From Oscillochloris sp. ZM17-4 (lineage in GTDB: Bacteria; Chloroflexota; Chloroflexia; Chloroflexales; Chloroflexaceae), in NCBI RefSeq assembly GCF_019599295.1, contig NZ_JAIEWN010000037.1, positions 1 to 55,205 on the forward strand: a DNA stretch of 55,205 nucleotides. Direction: 5' to 3'. Below, in pieces: positions 7,255 to 15,808 of this stretch (positions are counted from its first letter, which is position 1; each line of letters starts with the position of its first letter). The notes under the pieces were generated by a model, which saw only the letters and a program-made list of their open reading frames with translations, ran no database searches and had not been told where the DNA came from. The translations under genes and the position numbers were made by a program.

Positions 7255-9581
7255 TAAGAGAGGGGCCAGGCGGTAAGCAGCACGTTGAGCGCGCCGACGC
7301 GCAGTGGGCCGCCATCGCACAGCGCCCGCAGGATGGTGCGGAAGCGGTCGCGGGGGATCGGCGTGGTGTGGGCAGCCTCGTTGCGCACCCGCACCAGCTG
7401 CTCGACCTCCATAATCAGCTGCTCCACACTGACGGCAAACGTGGAGTCGTCGGGATCCACGCGGCTCACCCAGACCTGACTCAGGTGCGCCGTGATCGTG
7501 CCCCAGAGGGCTGGGTTTCTCCGGTACACTCCCCCGAGCGTACCCAGTGTCGGCTTCCCGTGCGGGAAGTCGGCACCGCTGACGCCGGGGACGGCCAGGA
7601 TGCGGCGCTGCAGCTCGCGCTCCAGCACGCGCGCGACGTGGATGATCGAGGCGGAGTAATCGTTCGCCCCGACCTCGTCGAGCTGGTCGCGCAGGTAGAT
7701 CGCCAGGGCAAGCGACTCGCGCTCGGTGGCTCCCAGCAGGTGTAGCGTGCGGTCAAGCCCGATGTCGCCCAGCTTGGCTTCGTAGCGTCTCAAATCCTTC
7801 AGCGCCCCGGTGATCTCGACGAAACGGCGGGTCAGGGCCTCGATGCGGCTCATGACGCGCTCGACGGCCTCCTCATCGAGCGTGTCGAGATCGCCCGCCT
7901 CGAAGAGTCGCTCAAGCTCCGCGAGCAGCTCGCGCGCATTGCGCGGGGGCCGCACCGGTGGGGCCGACCCCGGCTGGCTGATGATGTGGCAGAGCCGCCC
8001 GTCACGGCAGCAGTGCGCGTCACGGTTCACGAGGTCGACGCGCCACGGGCCGATGTGGGGCTTGGGGCAGACCAGGTCTGGGGCGAGGATCTCCCCATCG
8101 CGCCCAAGCAGCGCGCCGCGCTCGGCTACGCTCAAGGTGTCGAGGAATACGCCCTGGCAGCGCGGTATGCGCGGCTCGCGCAGCCGTGCATGGGCCACAT
8201 TGAGCAAGGCTGTCAGAGTCGTCTGCACCGCGTGTAGATCCGTGTCTGGGCAGAGCGGCTGGACGGCCACCTGCTGATCGGGGACGATACTCTGATCGCG
8301 ATCCGCGGGGCGGAGGCGATAGCTCCGCCCCTGGCTTGTGGTCGTGGCCCCTCCTGCCAGGAACGCGAAGAGCAGGGTGCCGTGCCGCTCACCAAGCAGC
8401 GTGAGGTCGGCGATCATGCGCTTGACCGGCGATGATGGCGCTGCGGATGTCTCTCGCTCGCGGTAGTACTTGGCGTCCCAGACCACGCCAGGCTCGCGCC
8501 AGAAGAGCTTTCCGTGGTGCTCGACCCGCATAGCCGCAGGGCTGACGCGCCAGAGGTAGAAGTCGGGCCGCACGCCGGGCACTGCGTGGCGTCGCAGGGG
8601 TTCGGCCCCCCAGCGCGCGGGCGGGATCGGCACGCCTTGGTCGTGGCGAAGCTCGTAGCCGCGCGCGTCGTCGCCCTCGCCCCAGCGGAAGCGGATGTGC
8701 ATCTGGCCCTGGCGGGGGTCGATATGATCGAGGCACGCCCGCGCGCGCAGCAGATCCGCGAGCTCGTAGAAGATCCAGATCTGATACAGGTAGTTGTCGC
8801 GATCTGGGTTCGCGCCGAGCACGTCGTCCGGGTCGGCTGGGCTGCGCCGCAGCAGGCGCACGGCGTGGAGCCGCGCCCGCCAGGCGAGCAGATCCTCGTA
8901 GGCACTATTGCTGCCGGGGATGAGCCGCTCGCGTACCTGGTGCTCCAGCGTTTCGGGGTCGCCGTCTTCCCCCGTGAGGATCTGCTGGGCCGTTCCCCTG
9001 ATGCCGGCGAACTGGGGGAAGGCCAGTTCCCGATCGCAGCGCTCGCTGATCTCGTTGAGCGGATGCTGTAGGGCCGCGCTGCCGGCGGTGATCTGCTCAT
9101 CCCAAAGCAGCCGCTGCACCTCGGCCTGATACTCCAGCAGGGTGAGCACGGCGAGGAGGTTTTCCGGCGTCGCAAAGGTGCGGCGTTGCTGGCGCGTGTG
9201 GAGGAGCAGTGGCGTCTCGCCAGGGCGCTCGGCCCAGGCCGCGTCGATGGTGCGCCCCCAGTCGACGCGGCCGCGCGCGGGCGGCTCCTCGATGACCATG
9301 GCGCGCGGTGACTCGAAGCTCAGCCGGCGGACAATGCGCGGCAGGATATCCTCGAACAGGTCGTCGCGCAGCACGAAGACGGCACCCAGGTCGCGGTAGC
9401 GCCGGAGCGCCAGCGTATCCTGCTCAGATGCCTGGCGCGTCCGCGCTCCGATCATCCGACCAAAGCCGCGCTCGTCGTAGCGGAGGAGCAGGGCGACGAG
9501 CCGTGCCTGCATCGCGCCGAACGCTTCGCGTTCGAGGGCTGAGGGCTGAGGGCTGAGGGCTGAGGTTGGGGGGGGCGTCAT
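7254..9581 (-). CDS. DUF2357/COG1700-type defence effector: PD-(D/E)xK nuclease with C-terminal HEPN-like domain (copy 1)
   Basis: A 775-residue protein. The central nuclease fold carries RPD (D340) and WDAKYY (D369, K371), the PD-(D/E)xK pattern of McrC-like/COG1700 proteins. Next comes a conserved Cys/His group, CPKPHIGPW (C505, H509) and HCCRDGRLCH (H523, C524, C525, C531, H532), likely a metal site. The C-terminal ~150 residues start with a DYSASIIHVARVLEREL helix and end with RNEAAH (R733-H738), the RNxxxH signature of HEPN RNases. The start ATG overlaps the stop of the four-helix gene (ATGA). A heptamer repeat encodes the first residues (SALSPQPSAL). Family knowledge: McrB-like ATPases pair with such nucleases. 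The two-activity reading is inferred from motifs. Confidence 0.85.
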   Translation of the reverse strand: MTPPPTSALSPQPSALEREAFGAMQARLVALLLRYDERGFGRMIGARTRQASEQDTLALRRYRDLGAVFVLRDDLFEDILPRIVRRLSFESPRAMVIEEPPARGRVDWGRTIDAAWAERPGETPLLLHTRQQRRTFATPENLLAVLTLLEYQAEVQRLLWDEQITAGSAALQHPLNEISERCDRELAFPQFAGIRGTAQQILTGEDGDPETLEHQVRERLIPGSNSAYEDLLAWRARLHAVRLLRRSPADPDDVLGANPDRDNYLYQIWIFYELADLLRARACLDHIDPRQGQMHIRFRWGEGDDARGYELRHDQGVPIPPARWGAEPLRRHAVPGVRPDFYLWRVSPAAMRVEHHGKLFWREPGVVWDAKYYRERETSAAPSSPVKRMIADLTLLGERHGTLLFAFLAGGATTTSQGRSYRLRPADRDQSIVPDQQVAVQPLCPDTDLHAVQTTLTALLNVAHARLREPRIPRCQGVFLDTLSVAERGALLGRDGEILAPDLVCPKPHIGPWRVDLVNRDAHCCRDGRLCHIISQPGSAPPVRPPRNARELLAELERLFEAGDLDTLDEEAVERVMSRIEALTRRFVEITGALKDLRRYEAKLGDIGLDRTLHLLGATERESLALAIYLRDQLDEVGANDYSASIIHVARVLERELQRRILAVPGVSGADFPHGKPTLGTLGGVYRRNPALWGTITAHLSQVWVSRVDPDDSTFAVSVEQLIMEVEQLVRVRNEAAHTTPIPRDRFRTILRALCDGGPLRVGALNVLLTAWPLS
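9534..9565. repeat. CCCTCAG heptamer repeat encoding the N-terminus of the copy 1 effector
   Basis: Four to five tandem GGGCTGA units, in frame. They specify SALSPQPSAL near the start of the dual-nuclease protein. The copy 2 paralogue has the same element at the same place. Confidence 0.85.
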
Positions 9582-9952
9582 GGTTTTTGGGTGTCCCCTT
9601 TGCGCCGGAGTTTGCGAACCGCCGATGTGAACATAGCGATCAACTGGTTCGTTTCGTCCAGCAATGGGACAAGGAGGGACTCGGCGACCAGCCCCGATTC
9701 GATCAGCAGCTCGATCCAGTAGCCTGTCTCATCCAGTTCCTGGATGCACAGATCGAACTTCGCAGCCATCTCAGCGTTACTGCGTCCGCGGCTCCCTTCG
9801 CGATAGTTCGCACCGACTGATGTGCCTGATCGCAGCAACTGCTGTCCAATAACCTGCGCCTCAGGTGTCTTCGGCAGCGCGCCATACAGCTTAATGATGC
9901 GTAGCGCATAGGCTTTCGTTCGTGGCCGCAGCGGGGATTCTTGCTCGCTCAT
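9578..9952 (-). CDS. Four-helix-bundle protein, S23/IVS family (copy 1)
   Basis: A 124-residue all-helical protein with the hallmarks of the 23S rRNA intervening-sequence (TIGR02436-like) four-helix-bundle family: RSGTSVGANYREGSRG, EMAAKFDLCIQELDET, YWIELLIESGL and LLDETNQLIAMFTSAVRKLRR. In this family GANYREG and ELDETxYWLEL are the most conserved parts. The family's biochemical role is poorly known. The gene sits between the McrB-like ATPase and the effector, overlapping the effector start by 4 bases. Its protein is about 93% identical to copy 2, far more than the flanking genes, which is unusual. It could be a structural adaptor or a toxin-neutralising subunit; both are guesses. Confidence 0.85.
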   Translation of the reverse strand: MSEQESPLRPRTKAYALRIIKLYGALPKTPEAQVIGQQLLRSGTSVGANYREGSRGRSNAEMAAKFDLCIQELDETGYWIELLIESGLVAESLLVPLLDETNQLIAMFTSAVRKLRRKGDTQKP

Positions 9953-9956
9953 CTTT

Positions 9957-9999
9957 AGCCCTCAGCCCTCAGCCCTCAGCCCTCAGCCCTCAGCCCTTC
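9957..9999. repeat. CCCTCAG heptamer repeat between the McrB-like gene and the four-helix gene (copy 1)
   Basis: About five to six tandem CCCTCAG units fill the 47-base spacer upstream of the four-helix start. On the coding strand they read GGCTGAGGG, so they probably supply the ribosome-binding purines. Confidence 0.85.
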
Positions 10000-12801
10000 C
10001 TACAGTCCTCGCTCGCCGACGAACGACCGCAGGCGCTGCGCGAACAGGCCACGCCCGCTTATCGTGAGGGGGCTGTCGAGGGTGAAGATGCGCCCGAGCT
10101 GATCCTTGCTCAGCTTCGTGGCGTCAATGTCGTCGATCACATCGCTGCCCGGATGATGGTCGGCGCTCTGCAGGTGGGTCAGGTGGGCGATCTGGCGGGC
10201 GGCGGGCAGCCCGCCGAGGATCTGCCGCACCCGCTCGACGAAGCGCTCTGGGTTGCCCGCCTGATCGAGGTAGGCCAGGAGCACGCGCTGCTCGTCGCGG
10301 GCGATGACCTGGAGCTGGTCGGCCAAGGTGTCAGCGAGGCCGGAGTCGAGGGCCTCGGCCCAGGACATCCCAATCATGTGGCCGCTGAACAGTGCGCTGC
10401 ACATGGTCTCGGCCTGGGCCGTGCCCAACTTGCGGTAGACGCGGATCGCACCGAAGATCCGCCAGAAGGAGTCCAAGGCTGCCTTCCCGTCCGCGTCGTC
10501 CCAGTCCAGGGTGTAGCTGGGGGCTTCGCCTTCCGCATGTTCGGCCCGCGTGATCGTGACCACATCCTCCCAGATCAGCCGGCCCTCAGCCGTATCCTCG
10601 GTGATATCAAGGAGGCCTTGCGCATTCAGGCTGCGCAGCGCGCGCGTGGCCGCCGCCCCACGCTCTGCGTCGGCGAGGGCCAGCCCTGGCGGCAGCACGT
10701 CAATGAAGGTAAAGCGCCGCTTCATCGCTTCGCTGATCTGGTTGAGGAAGTGCCGGTCGAAGCTGTTGAGCGTGCCGATGATGCGGAAGTCGCGCGGGAG
10801 GGGTACCTGAACCTCGCCATCGTCTGTGGGCACGGCCAGCGGGCTGCGCTGACCGCCCAGGGTCGTCAGCAGGCTGCCGAAGGCGGCGTCGATGGGCGCC
10901 CGCGTGAACTCGTCGATCACCAGCCAGCGCCCGCGGCAGCGCGCGGTGCCGTCCTGCACCTCCTGGCGCTGGAAGGTCGCGGGCGGGGCGACCCCGTCAT
11001 AGCCGGTGTAGTTGCTAAGAACGGCCCGCGTGAGGTAGCCGTGCCGGATCTGGTAGGCGAGTGCCCGCCGGTCACCATCGCGCACCAGCTGCGGCACGAT
11101 CCCGCCGATCACATTGCGCACGCCCCAGTCCTCGGTGGCGGTGACCACCTCGGCCACATAGCCGTCGCGGAAGACTTGGCGCTCGGTCGGCGGATCGGTG
11201 GGCGAGCGACGCGGATCGGTGGTGAGGGTGAGCTGGAGGACTGGCTCGGCGTCGCGCCAGAGCACGCGGGGCAGCAGCTTCGCCAGATGGGTTTTGCCGG
11301 TGCCCGGTGGGCCGCTGAGGATGACGTGGTTCCCCGATACGAGGGCGCGGTAGATGCGCAGGATGGTGCTGCGGTCGATCAGCAGCTCGCGCTGGATCTC
11401 AGCGATGCGCTCGTCGAGCACGGTCGGGTCGAGGGGCGGCAGCGCATCGTCGGTGATGGGCGGGAGTTCGGCCTGCCCCGCTCGGGCGTGCGTGAGGTAG
11501 CCGAGGAAGGTGTTCAGTGCGCGGGCGCAGTCGTTGGTCGCCGTCATGGGGCTGAGCGCGTCCGGGCTGGCCTGCCAGCGCCCATCTTCGATCTGCCGCG
11601 CGAGGCCAGCCTCAGCATACCAGGGTAGGAGCACATCGGGGTATGGACAGGCGGCGGCGGGATGCGGATCGCCGTCAAGGGGCGCGCGCAGCGCCGGGAG
11701 CTCGTGGCTGCCGTCGCCCAGCGGGACGAGCAGGGTCAGCGCGGCGTAGCGCAGCACCTGGCTCTCGATGGCGCTGTTGAGGTGTGCCCAGCGGCGGTAG
11801 GTGCCGTCGGGCGCAAGCGACTCAAGCAGGCGCAAGCGCAGCAGGTCGCCGACCAGTGCATCGGGGTCGGGCGGGGCGGCCAGGTTCGCGATGGGCGGGC
11901 TGACGCGACCAAACCGCTCGACGATCTGGGTGGGCGTGTAGCTCGGCTCGTCGAGCAGCGCGATGAGGCGCACATAGGGTTTCAGCGCGGTGCCGAGGCT
12001 GCGCGGAAGCGGGCCGGCCGGCGGCAGCGGGTTGACGTTGCCGTCACGGATCGCGTAGAGGCCGTGGCCAGGCCCGTAGCGTGCATCAAGCACGGTGCGG
12101 ATCTGCTTTAGGTCCCGGTCCACGTCGCCCGAGGGCGTGGCGATCAGGTCGCGGAAGAGGTTGGCATACTCGCGCTTGTGCTCCCGCGAGACGATCGCTT
12201 CGAAGGTGTCAGGGTAGACGATGTGCAGCAGGGCCTCGCGCTGGGCGTAGGCTCGGCTGATCGGCAGCGCGAAGACCATGGCCTTAAACGCCCAGGGGTC
12301 GGCGAGCAGTCGCTCCTGCTCGGCGGTCGGCAGACCTTTCCATGCGCGGGCGAAGTCGATCAGGAACCAGAGCTGGAAGGGCCGGTAGGTCAGGAAGGCG
12401 GTGCCTACCCGGGCCAGCCCGGTGTCGAGCGCGGCGTCGAGCTCTTTGGGGATGGCCACGCCGCGTGGCGACCAGCCGAGCACACGGTGGATGAGCGTGC
12501 GCTTGGCCCCGCCGCCAATATTGCCGGTGGCGATCAGCAGGTGGACATAGATCAGCTCGCCGGCGAGCTGGTAGATCTCCGGGGTTGCACCGGCGAGCTG
12601 GCGCTGGAACTTGTGCTCGAAGGAGTCGCCGCTCTCGTCGGGGCTGCTGTTGAAGCGGCGGTGCAGCTCGTCAAGGTTATCCTTCGTCCAGATCGCCACC
12701 CCTGGGGTGAATAGCGAGCGATCCTGGCGCAGGCATCGCTCGACGAAAGATTTCGCGGCGTCATAGAAGGGCTGGGAGGTGGGCAGGAGAACGCGGGCCA
12801 T
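10000..12801 (-). CDS. McrB-like AAA+ ATPase (copy 1)
   Basis: A 933-residue protein. The start ATG at 12799-12801 follows TCTGGAGCACTGC; the open frame to 12840 has no better site. The first ~300 residues are a helical domain I do not recognise (WFLIDFARAWKGLP, ALLHIVYPDTFEAIVS). The AAA+ module has Walker A GPPGTGKT (497-504), TATEDWGVRNVIGG, a Walker-B region RGRWLVIDEFTRAPIDAAFGSLL, and LNSFDRHFLNQISEAMKRRF. There NSFD occupies the place of the McrB nucleotide-specificity NxxD motif. It likely forms a hexameric motor that recruits the downstream nuclease, as McrB does with McrC. It is the first gene of a three-gene unit and paralogous to the gene at 19202-21178. Confidence 0.85.
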   Translation of the reverse strand: MARVLLPTSQPFYDAAKSFVERCLRQDRSLFTPGVAIWTKDNLDELHRRFNSSPDESGDSFEHKFQRQLAGATPEIYQLAGELIYVHLLIATGNIGGGAKRTLIHRVLGWSPRGVAIPKELDAALDTGLARVGTAFLTYRPFQLWFLIDFARAWKGLPTAEQERLLADPWAFKAMVFALPISRAYAQREALLHIVYPDTFEAIVSREHKREYANLFRDLIATPSGDVDRDLKQIRTVLDARYGPGHGLYAIRDGNVNPLPPAGPLPRSLGTALKPYVRLIALLDEPSYTPTQIVERFGRVSPPIANLAAPPDPDALVGDLLRLRLLESLAPDGTYRRWAHLNSAIESQVLRYAALTLLVPLGDGSHELPALRAPLDGDPHPAAACPYPDVLLPWYAEAGLARQIEDGRWQASPDALSPMTATNDCARALNTFLGYLTHARAGQAELPPITDDALPPLDPTVLDERIAEIQRELLIDRSTILRIYRALVSGNHVILSGPPGTGKTHLAKLLPRVLWRDAEPVLQLTLTTDPRRSPTDPPTERQVFRDGYVAEVVTATEDWGVRNVIGGIVPQLVRDGDRRALAYQIRHGYLTRAVLSNYTGYDGVAPPATFQRQEVQDGTARCRGRWLVIDEFTRAPIDAAFGSLLTTLGGQRSPLAVPTDDGEVQVPLPRDFRIIGTLNSFDRHFLNQISEAMKRRFTFIDVLPPGLALADAERGAAATRALRSLNAQGLLDITEDTAEGRLIWEDVVTITRAEHAEGEAPSYTLDWDDADGKAALDSFWRIFGAIRVYRKLGTAQAETMCSALFSGHMIGMSWAEALDSGLADTLADQLQVIARDEQRVLLAYLDQAGNPERFVERVRQILGGLPAARQIAHLTHLQSADHHPGSDVIDDIDATKLSKDQLGRIFTLDSPLTISGRGLFAQRLRSFVGERGL

Positions 12802-12827
12802 GCAGTGCTCCAGACTTGTTCGTATGC

Positions 12828-12895
12828 ACCACAGAGGCACAGAGGCACAGAGCTTTTTATGATGTCCGGCCTCTGTGTCTCTGTGCCTCTGTGGT
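12828..12895. repeat. Palindromic CAGAGGCA repeat upstream of the McrB-like gene
   Basis: Two 25-base arms (ACCACAGAGGCACAGAGGCA... and its complement) with one mismatch and an 18-base loop. The unit is an 8-mer tandem (AGAGGCAC). The same family is found in frame inside genes at 38385-38452 and 41494-41580. Its position, between the AAA15 stop and the McrB-like start, would give a strong RNA hairpin. Confidence 0.9.
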
Positions 12896-12942
12896 TAGCG
12901 GTTCTCCAGCATCATGTGATCTGCAGGGGGCGAAAGCCGCGC

Positions 12943-14271
12943 TCAGTTCTCGGATTCGGTTTCCTGGGTCTCATCGTCGATAGTTCCTAGAACGCTGGCA
13001 AGGCTGCCGAGGTAGGGGATCGCACCATAGCGCCCGGCGATGTAGTCTTTCTCAAAGGACGCGTCGTTGCGCACGATGCGCTTATCCACGCGGTACTCGA
13101 CCAGCGAGTAGAGATCCGAGACGCCGCGCCGGGATTTCTCTACGAACCAGATCTGGTCGCGCCGCAGCAGGCGGGCATCCAGCAGGTTGGTGTCGTGAGT
13201 GGTGCAGATGAGCTGCGCGTTACGCGGGTTGGTCTCGCGCGCATTAAACAGCCGCATGATCGCGCGGGTCAGCAGCGGGTGGAGCCGGGCGTCGATCTCG
13301 TCAATGGCGATCATCCCGCCGACCCGCAGGGCGTGCAGCAGCGGCTGGGCCAGGATGAAGAGGCGCTGCGTCCCTTGCGACTCGTTGTCATCCAGATCCA
13401 GCGGCTCAAGATCAACGAGGTTCCCCGCACCATCGTAGCGCTGGTGGAAGGTCTTGATCCGTGGCGTCGTCCCGCGTGCTCTGCGCGAGAGCGGAGTGGG
13501 CTCAAGGTCGTCAGTCGGCAGCTCCAGCTGCTCGACGAGCTGTCGGTCAGGGGCGAGATCCTCGATGCCGAGATCGAGCTGCTTGATGAACGCGACAATC
13601 GCCTGGCGATCCTCAAGGCGACTAAACTGCTGGCGCGCAGTGCGCAGCGCGGCAGGATCATCGACCCCCAGGTTGATCATTAACTCGCTGAACCAGGCGA
13701 TCAGGCGCAGGGCCAGCTCGCTGTTAAACTGGGCCGCGACCGAGAGAAACAGGGCATCGGCGCGGGTGCGCGGCTCAAGCCCCTGCCCCTCGCGAAAGGT
13801 GCGCTGGTTCACGCTGATGCCCGTCGCGTCGCGCTTAAACAGGTATGCCTCGCGCTTGCCAGTGGAGTGGAAGAGCCACTCGCTGGTAATCTGCTCCGCC
13901 GTAATCTCAAAGCCGTAGCGGTAGATCACCCCATCAAGGCGCACCACCACCTCAAAGTGCGAGGGCTGCCCCAGCATCTCGGTGCTGAGCCGGAACGGCT
14001 CGACGGTGAGGGGATGGGAGACGCGCAGCTCGCGCAGCGAGTTGAGCACGAAGAAGCGCATGAAGCGCAGCGCGGCGATGATGTTGCTCTTGCCGCTCGC
14101 GTTCGCGCCATACACGGCAACGCTTTTGAGGAGCGAGAGCTGGTCGTCGACGACAAAGACATTCTCGGTGTCGAGCTCTGGGGGCTGTGAGCGGATCGTC
14201 GCGGCGACGGCGCTCAGCGTGACCGTATCCTTGAACGACCGAAAGTTTCCGACGCTGAACTCGATAAACAT
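12943..14271 (-). CDS. AAA15/COG1106-type ATPase (RloA/AbiL-like)
   Basis: I took the ATG at 14269-14271 (MFIEFSVGNFRSFKD) as the start; the earlier frame start overlaps the operator. The 442-residue product has the ABC-like ATPase layout: NFRSF N-terminus, Walker A GANASGKSN (about residue 56), a signature-like NESQGTQRLF, Walker B GGMIAIDEIDARLH, and ICTTHDTNLLD with the switch histidine. Family knowledge: such ATPases are usually encoded with a RloB-type partner of defence systems. None is seen downstream: only a palindromic repeat and then the McrB-like gene. It may have been captured alone or may use a different partner. The expected promoter is clear (see next entry). Confidence 0.8.
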   Translation of the reverse strand: MFIEFSVGNFRSFKDTVTLSAVAATIRSQPPELDTENVFVVDDQLSLLKSVAVYGANASGKSNIIAALRFMRFFVLNSLRELRVSHPLTVEPFRLSTEMLGQPSHFEVVVRLDGVIYRYGFEITAEQITSEWLFHSTGKREAYLFKRDATGISVNQRTFREGQGLEPRTRADALFLSVAAQFNSELALRLIAWFSELMINLGVDDPAALRTARQQFSRLEDRQAIVAFIKQLDLGIEDLAPDRQLVEQLELPTDDLEPTPLSRRARGTTPRIKTFHQRYDGAGNLVDLEPLDLDDNESQGTQRLFILAQPLLHALRVGGMIAIDEIDARLHPLLTRAIMRLFNARETNPRNAQLICTTHDTNLLDARLLRRDQIWFVEKSRRGVSDLYSLVEYRVDKRIVRNDASFEKDYIAGRYGAIPYLGSLASVLGTIDDETQETESEN

Positions 14272-14299
14272 GGCGGAAATCTCCGCAAAAAACGCGCCT

Positions 14300-14354
14300 G
14301 CGTGTGGAATTTTCACACGCTATCATTGTATATGCAGAACGTGTGCCGTGTCAA
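14300..14354 (-). promoter_or_regulatory. Sigma-70-type promoter with overlapping palindromic operator for the AAA15 gene
   Basis: On the minus strand: -35 TTGACA (14349-14354), an 18-base spacer, -10 TACAAT (14325-14330). Downstream lies a 21-base palindrome, GCGTGTG...CACACGC (14300-14320), over the expected start of transcription. This is a near-consensus promoter with a repressor-like site. Confidence 0.65.
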
Positions 14355-14414
14355 TATCTGAACAGGTACACCCGGAAGGCACTGAGCACATAGCTGATCC
14401 AGACTTGTCGGCAC

Positions 14415-14520
14415 CTAGACCAGCGCACCTAGCGTGAAGAGCGAGCCATCAGCGCGCACGACGCTATCGATCAAGCGCTGGGCGGCGGCGGGGGTGGTGA
14501 GGCGGGGCACCGTTGCTCGT
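14415..14520 (-). pseudogene. Short 3' gene remnant
   Basis: A coding-like frame ending in DGSLFTLGALV followed by TAG, with high GC third positions. It is cut off upstream where the AT-rich spacer starts. No family was recognised and it may be chance. Confidence 0.25.
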
Positions 14521-14584
14521 TAGCAGCTTCTGGCATCATCTCGATTTCTCTAGCTACTAATGTATCACAGCTCGCCAAAAGAAT

Positions 14585-14701
14585 ATGAATAAAAGTTTAG
14601 AAGTTTGTGCTTATAAATCTCTACTTGAAGTTGAAAAGGCTATCCTAGATGAGCATAGAAATTACAAGTACTATCAGGTAAGGTGGAGTTTTGACAGGTA
14701 A
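14585..14701 (+). CDS. Small ORF in an AT-rich patch (38 aa)
   Basis: ATG at 14585 to TAA at 14699-14701. It encodes a charged, helix-prone 38-residue peptide (MNKSLEVCAYKSLLEVEKAI...). The ribosome-binding site is weak. It lies in a strikingly AT-rich stretch (about 14540-14700) that differs from all its neighbours, which suggests transferred DNA. It precedes the DUF697-like remnant by 48 bases. Whether it is expressed is unknown. Confidence 0.35.
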   Translation: MNKSLEVCAYKSLLEVEKAILDEHRNYKYYQVRWSFDR

Positions 14702-14749
14702 CAGGCCCTGGCTAAAAGTGTGCTTGAGACCTTTGGAAGGAGCCAACGT

Positions 14750-14983
14750 ATGGATCCCAGAAAGAACCAGGCGGCCATGATCATTCATGCCGCATCTGTA
14801 GGCGCAGCGGCGATCTCTGGGTTTATGGCAACAGTAGCCGCATTTGGGCTTGACATTCCACTGCTAGCTGGAGTGAATGTTGCGATGATCGTGTCGTTAG
14901 GCCATTGGTCACAAGTTAAGGTTTCGGCGTATGTGTCAAATGTCGACGTACCAGCATATCGATATATCGCTATCGTCATTTGA
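14750..14983 (+). pseudogene. DUF697-like small membrane protein, 3' end altered by an IS
   Basis: The ATG at 14750 follows GGAAGGAGCCAACGT. The product has two hydrophobic segments in the arrangement of DUF697: IIHAASVGAAAISGFMATVAAFGLDIPLLAGVNVAMIVSLG, here noted as an H-A-A-S start, a D-I-P turn and an A-M-I segment. After KVSAYVSN the sequence enters the inverted repeat at 14933-14986 that borders an IS4-type element. The last ~15 residues are therefore probably not native and the original C-terminus is lost. Confidence 0.5.
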
Positions 14984-14986
14984 CAC
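14933..14986. repeat. Inverted repeat at the left border of the IS4-type remnant
   Basis: GTGTCAAATG (14933-14942) and CATTTGACAC (14977-14986) are perfect complements 34 bases apart. They lie just upstream of the transposase gene, a likely element end or promoter-proximal palindrome. Confidence 0.5.
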
Positions 14987-15013
14987 CCGCATCCGCGTGG
15001 CTAGACTGGAGGC

Positions 15014-15808
15014 ATGAGCGACAAAAAACCGAAGAAGAGCAGTGTACGGCATACGCGGGCGATCCAGCGTGACCGTACCAAGCGCCCGAACACGGCGGCA
15101 CCCGACGTGATCATCGAACAGCGGCTGGAGGACATCGTCCATCCGGCAACCTTGAATCAGGTCGCCCACTTCCATGCCCTGGGGTTGCGCGAACGGACCC
15201 TGAACCTGCCGGTGATGATGGCGTTCGTGCTGAGCCTGATCTGGCGTCAGCTTGGGTCGGTCACCGAAGCCGTCCGCACCCTCAATCGCGAGGGATTGCT
15301 GTGGGTCGACGAACGCCAGGTCTCGCAACAAGCCATCGAACAACGCTTCAGCAGCCTGCCCGCCAGCTTGTTCCAGCGGGTGCTGGACGAGATTCTGCCG
15401 CTGATGGCGGCCCGCTGGCAGGCCCGCACGCGCCCGTTGCCACCGGCGTTGCAGTGGGCACAGGATCACTTCACGGCCACCGTCGCGGTGGATGGCTCGA
15501 CCCTGGACGCGCTGCTGCACAAAACGGGGCTGCTGCGCGATGACCAGGGCGGGGTGCTCGCCGGGCGGATGGCCGGACTGCTGGATGTGATCACCCGCCT
15601 GCCGCGTCAGGTCTGGTATGAGGAGGATGCCCAGGCCCACGACCAACGCTTCTGGGATCGCATCCTGGCGGGGCTGGAACGCGGGATGCTGGTCATCTTT
15701 GACCTGGGCTTTCTGAACTTCGCCCGCTTTGACCAGTTGACCGACGCCGGGGTCTGGTTCCTGACCCGCAAAGAGACCCGCACCGTGACGCGCACGGAAC
15801 GGGTTCTG
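15014..15808 (+). pseudogene. IS4-type (DDE) transposase, 3'-truncated
   Basis: The start ATG follows ACTGGAGGC. The frame encodes about 265 residues of an IS4-like transposase: basic N-terminus, LTRREG-like VRTLNREGLLWVDERQVSQQAIEQRF, the first catalytic-region FTATVAVDGSTLDALL, and LVIFDLGFLNFARFDQLTDAGVWFLTRKE with the second Asp. After that the reading frame passes into DNA that is antisense to a DUF2726 gene, so the C-terminal Glu region and the right terminal repeat are missing. This is an inactive fragment that also truncated its neighbour. Confidence 0.8.

Noticed and set aside
9534-9999. Regular repeats that could be taken for a CRISPR array
   Set aside because: The units are 7 bases in direct tandem without spacers, and there are no cas genes.
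9922-11628. Very long open frame on the plus strand, opposite the McrB-like gene
   Set aside because: Antisense shadow produced by high GC. The minus strand has clear AAA+ motifs, and no protein family or ribosome-binding site supports the plus frame. Similar frames at 415-1578, 17615-18748 and 51491-52564 were rejected for the same reason.
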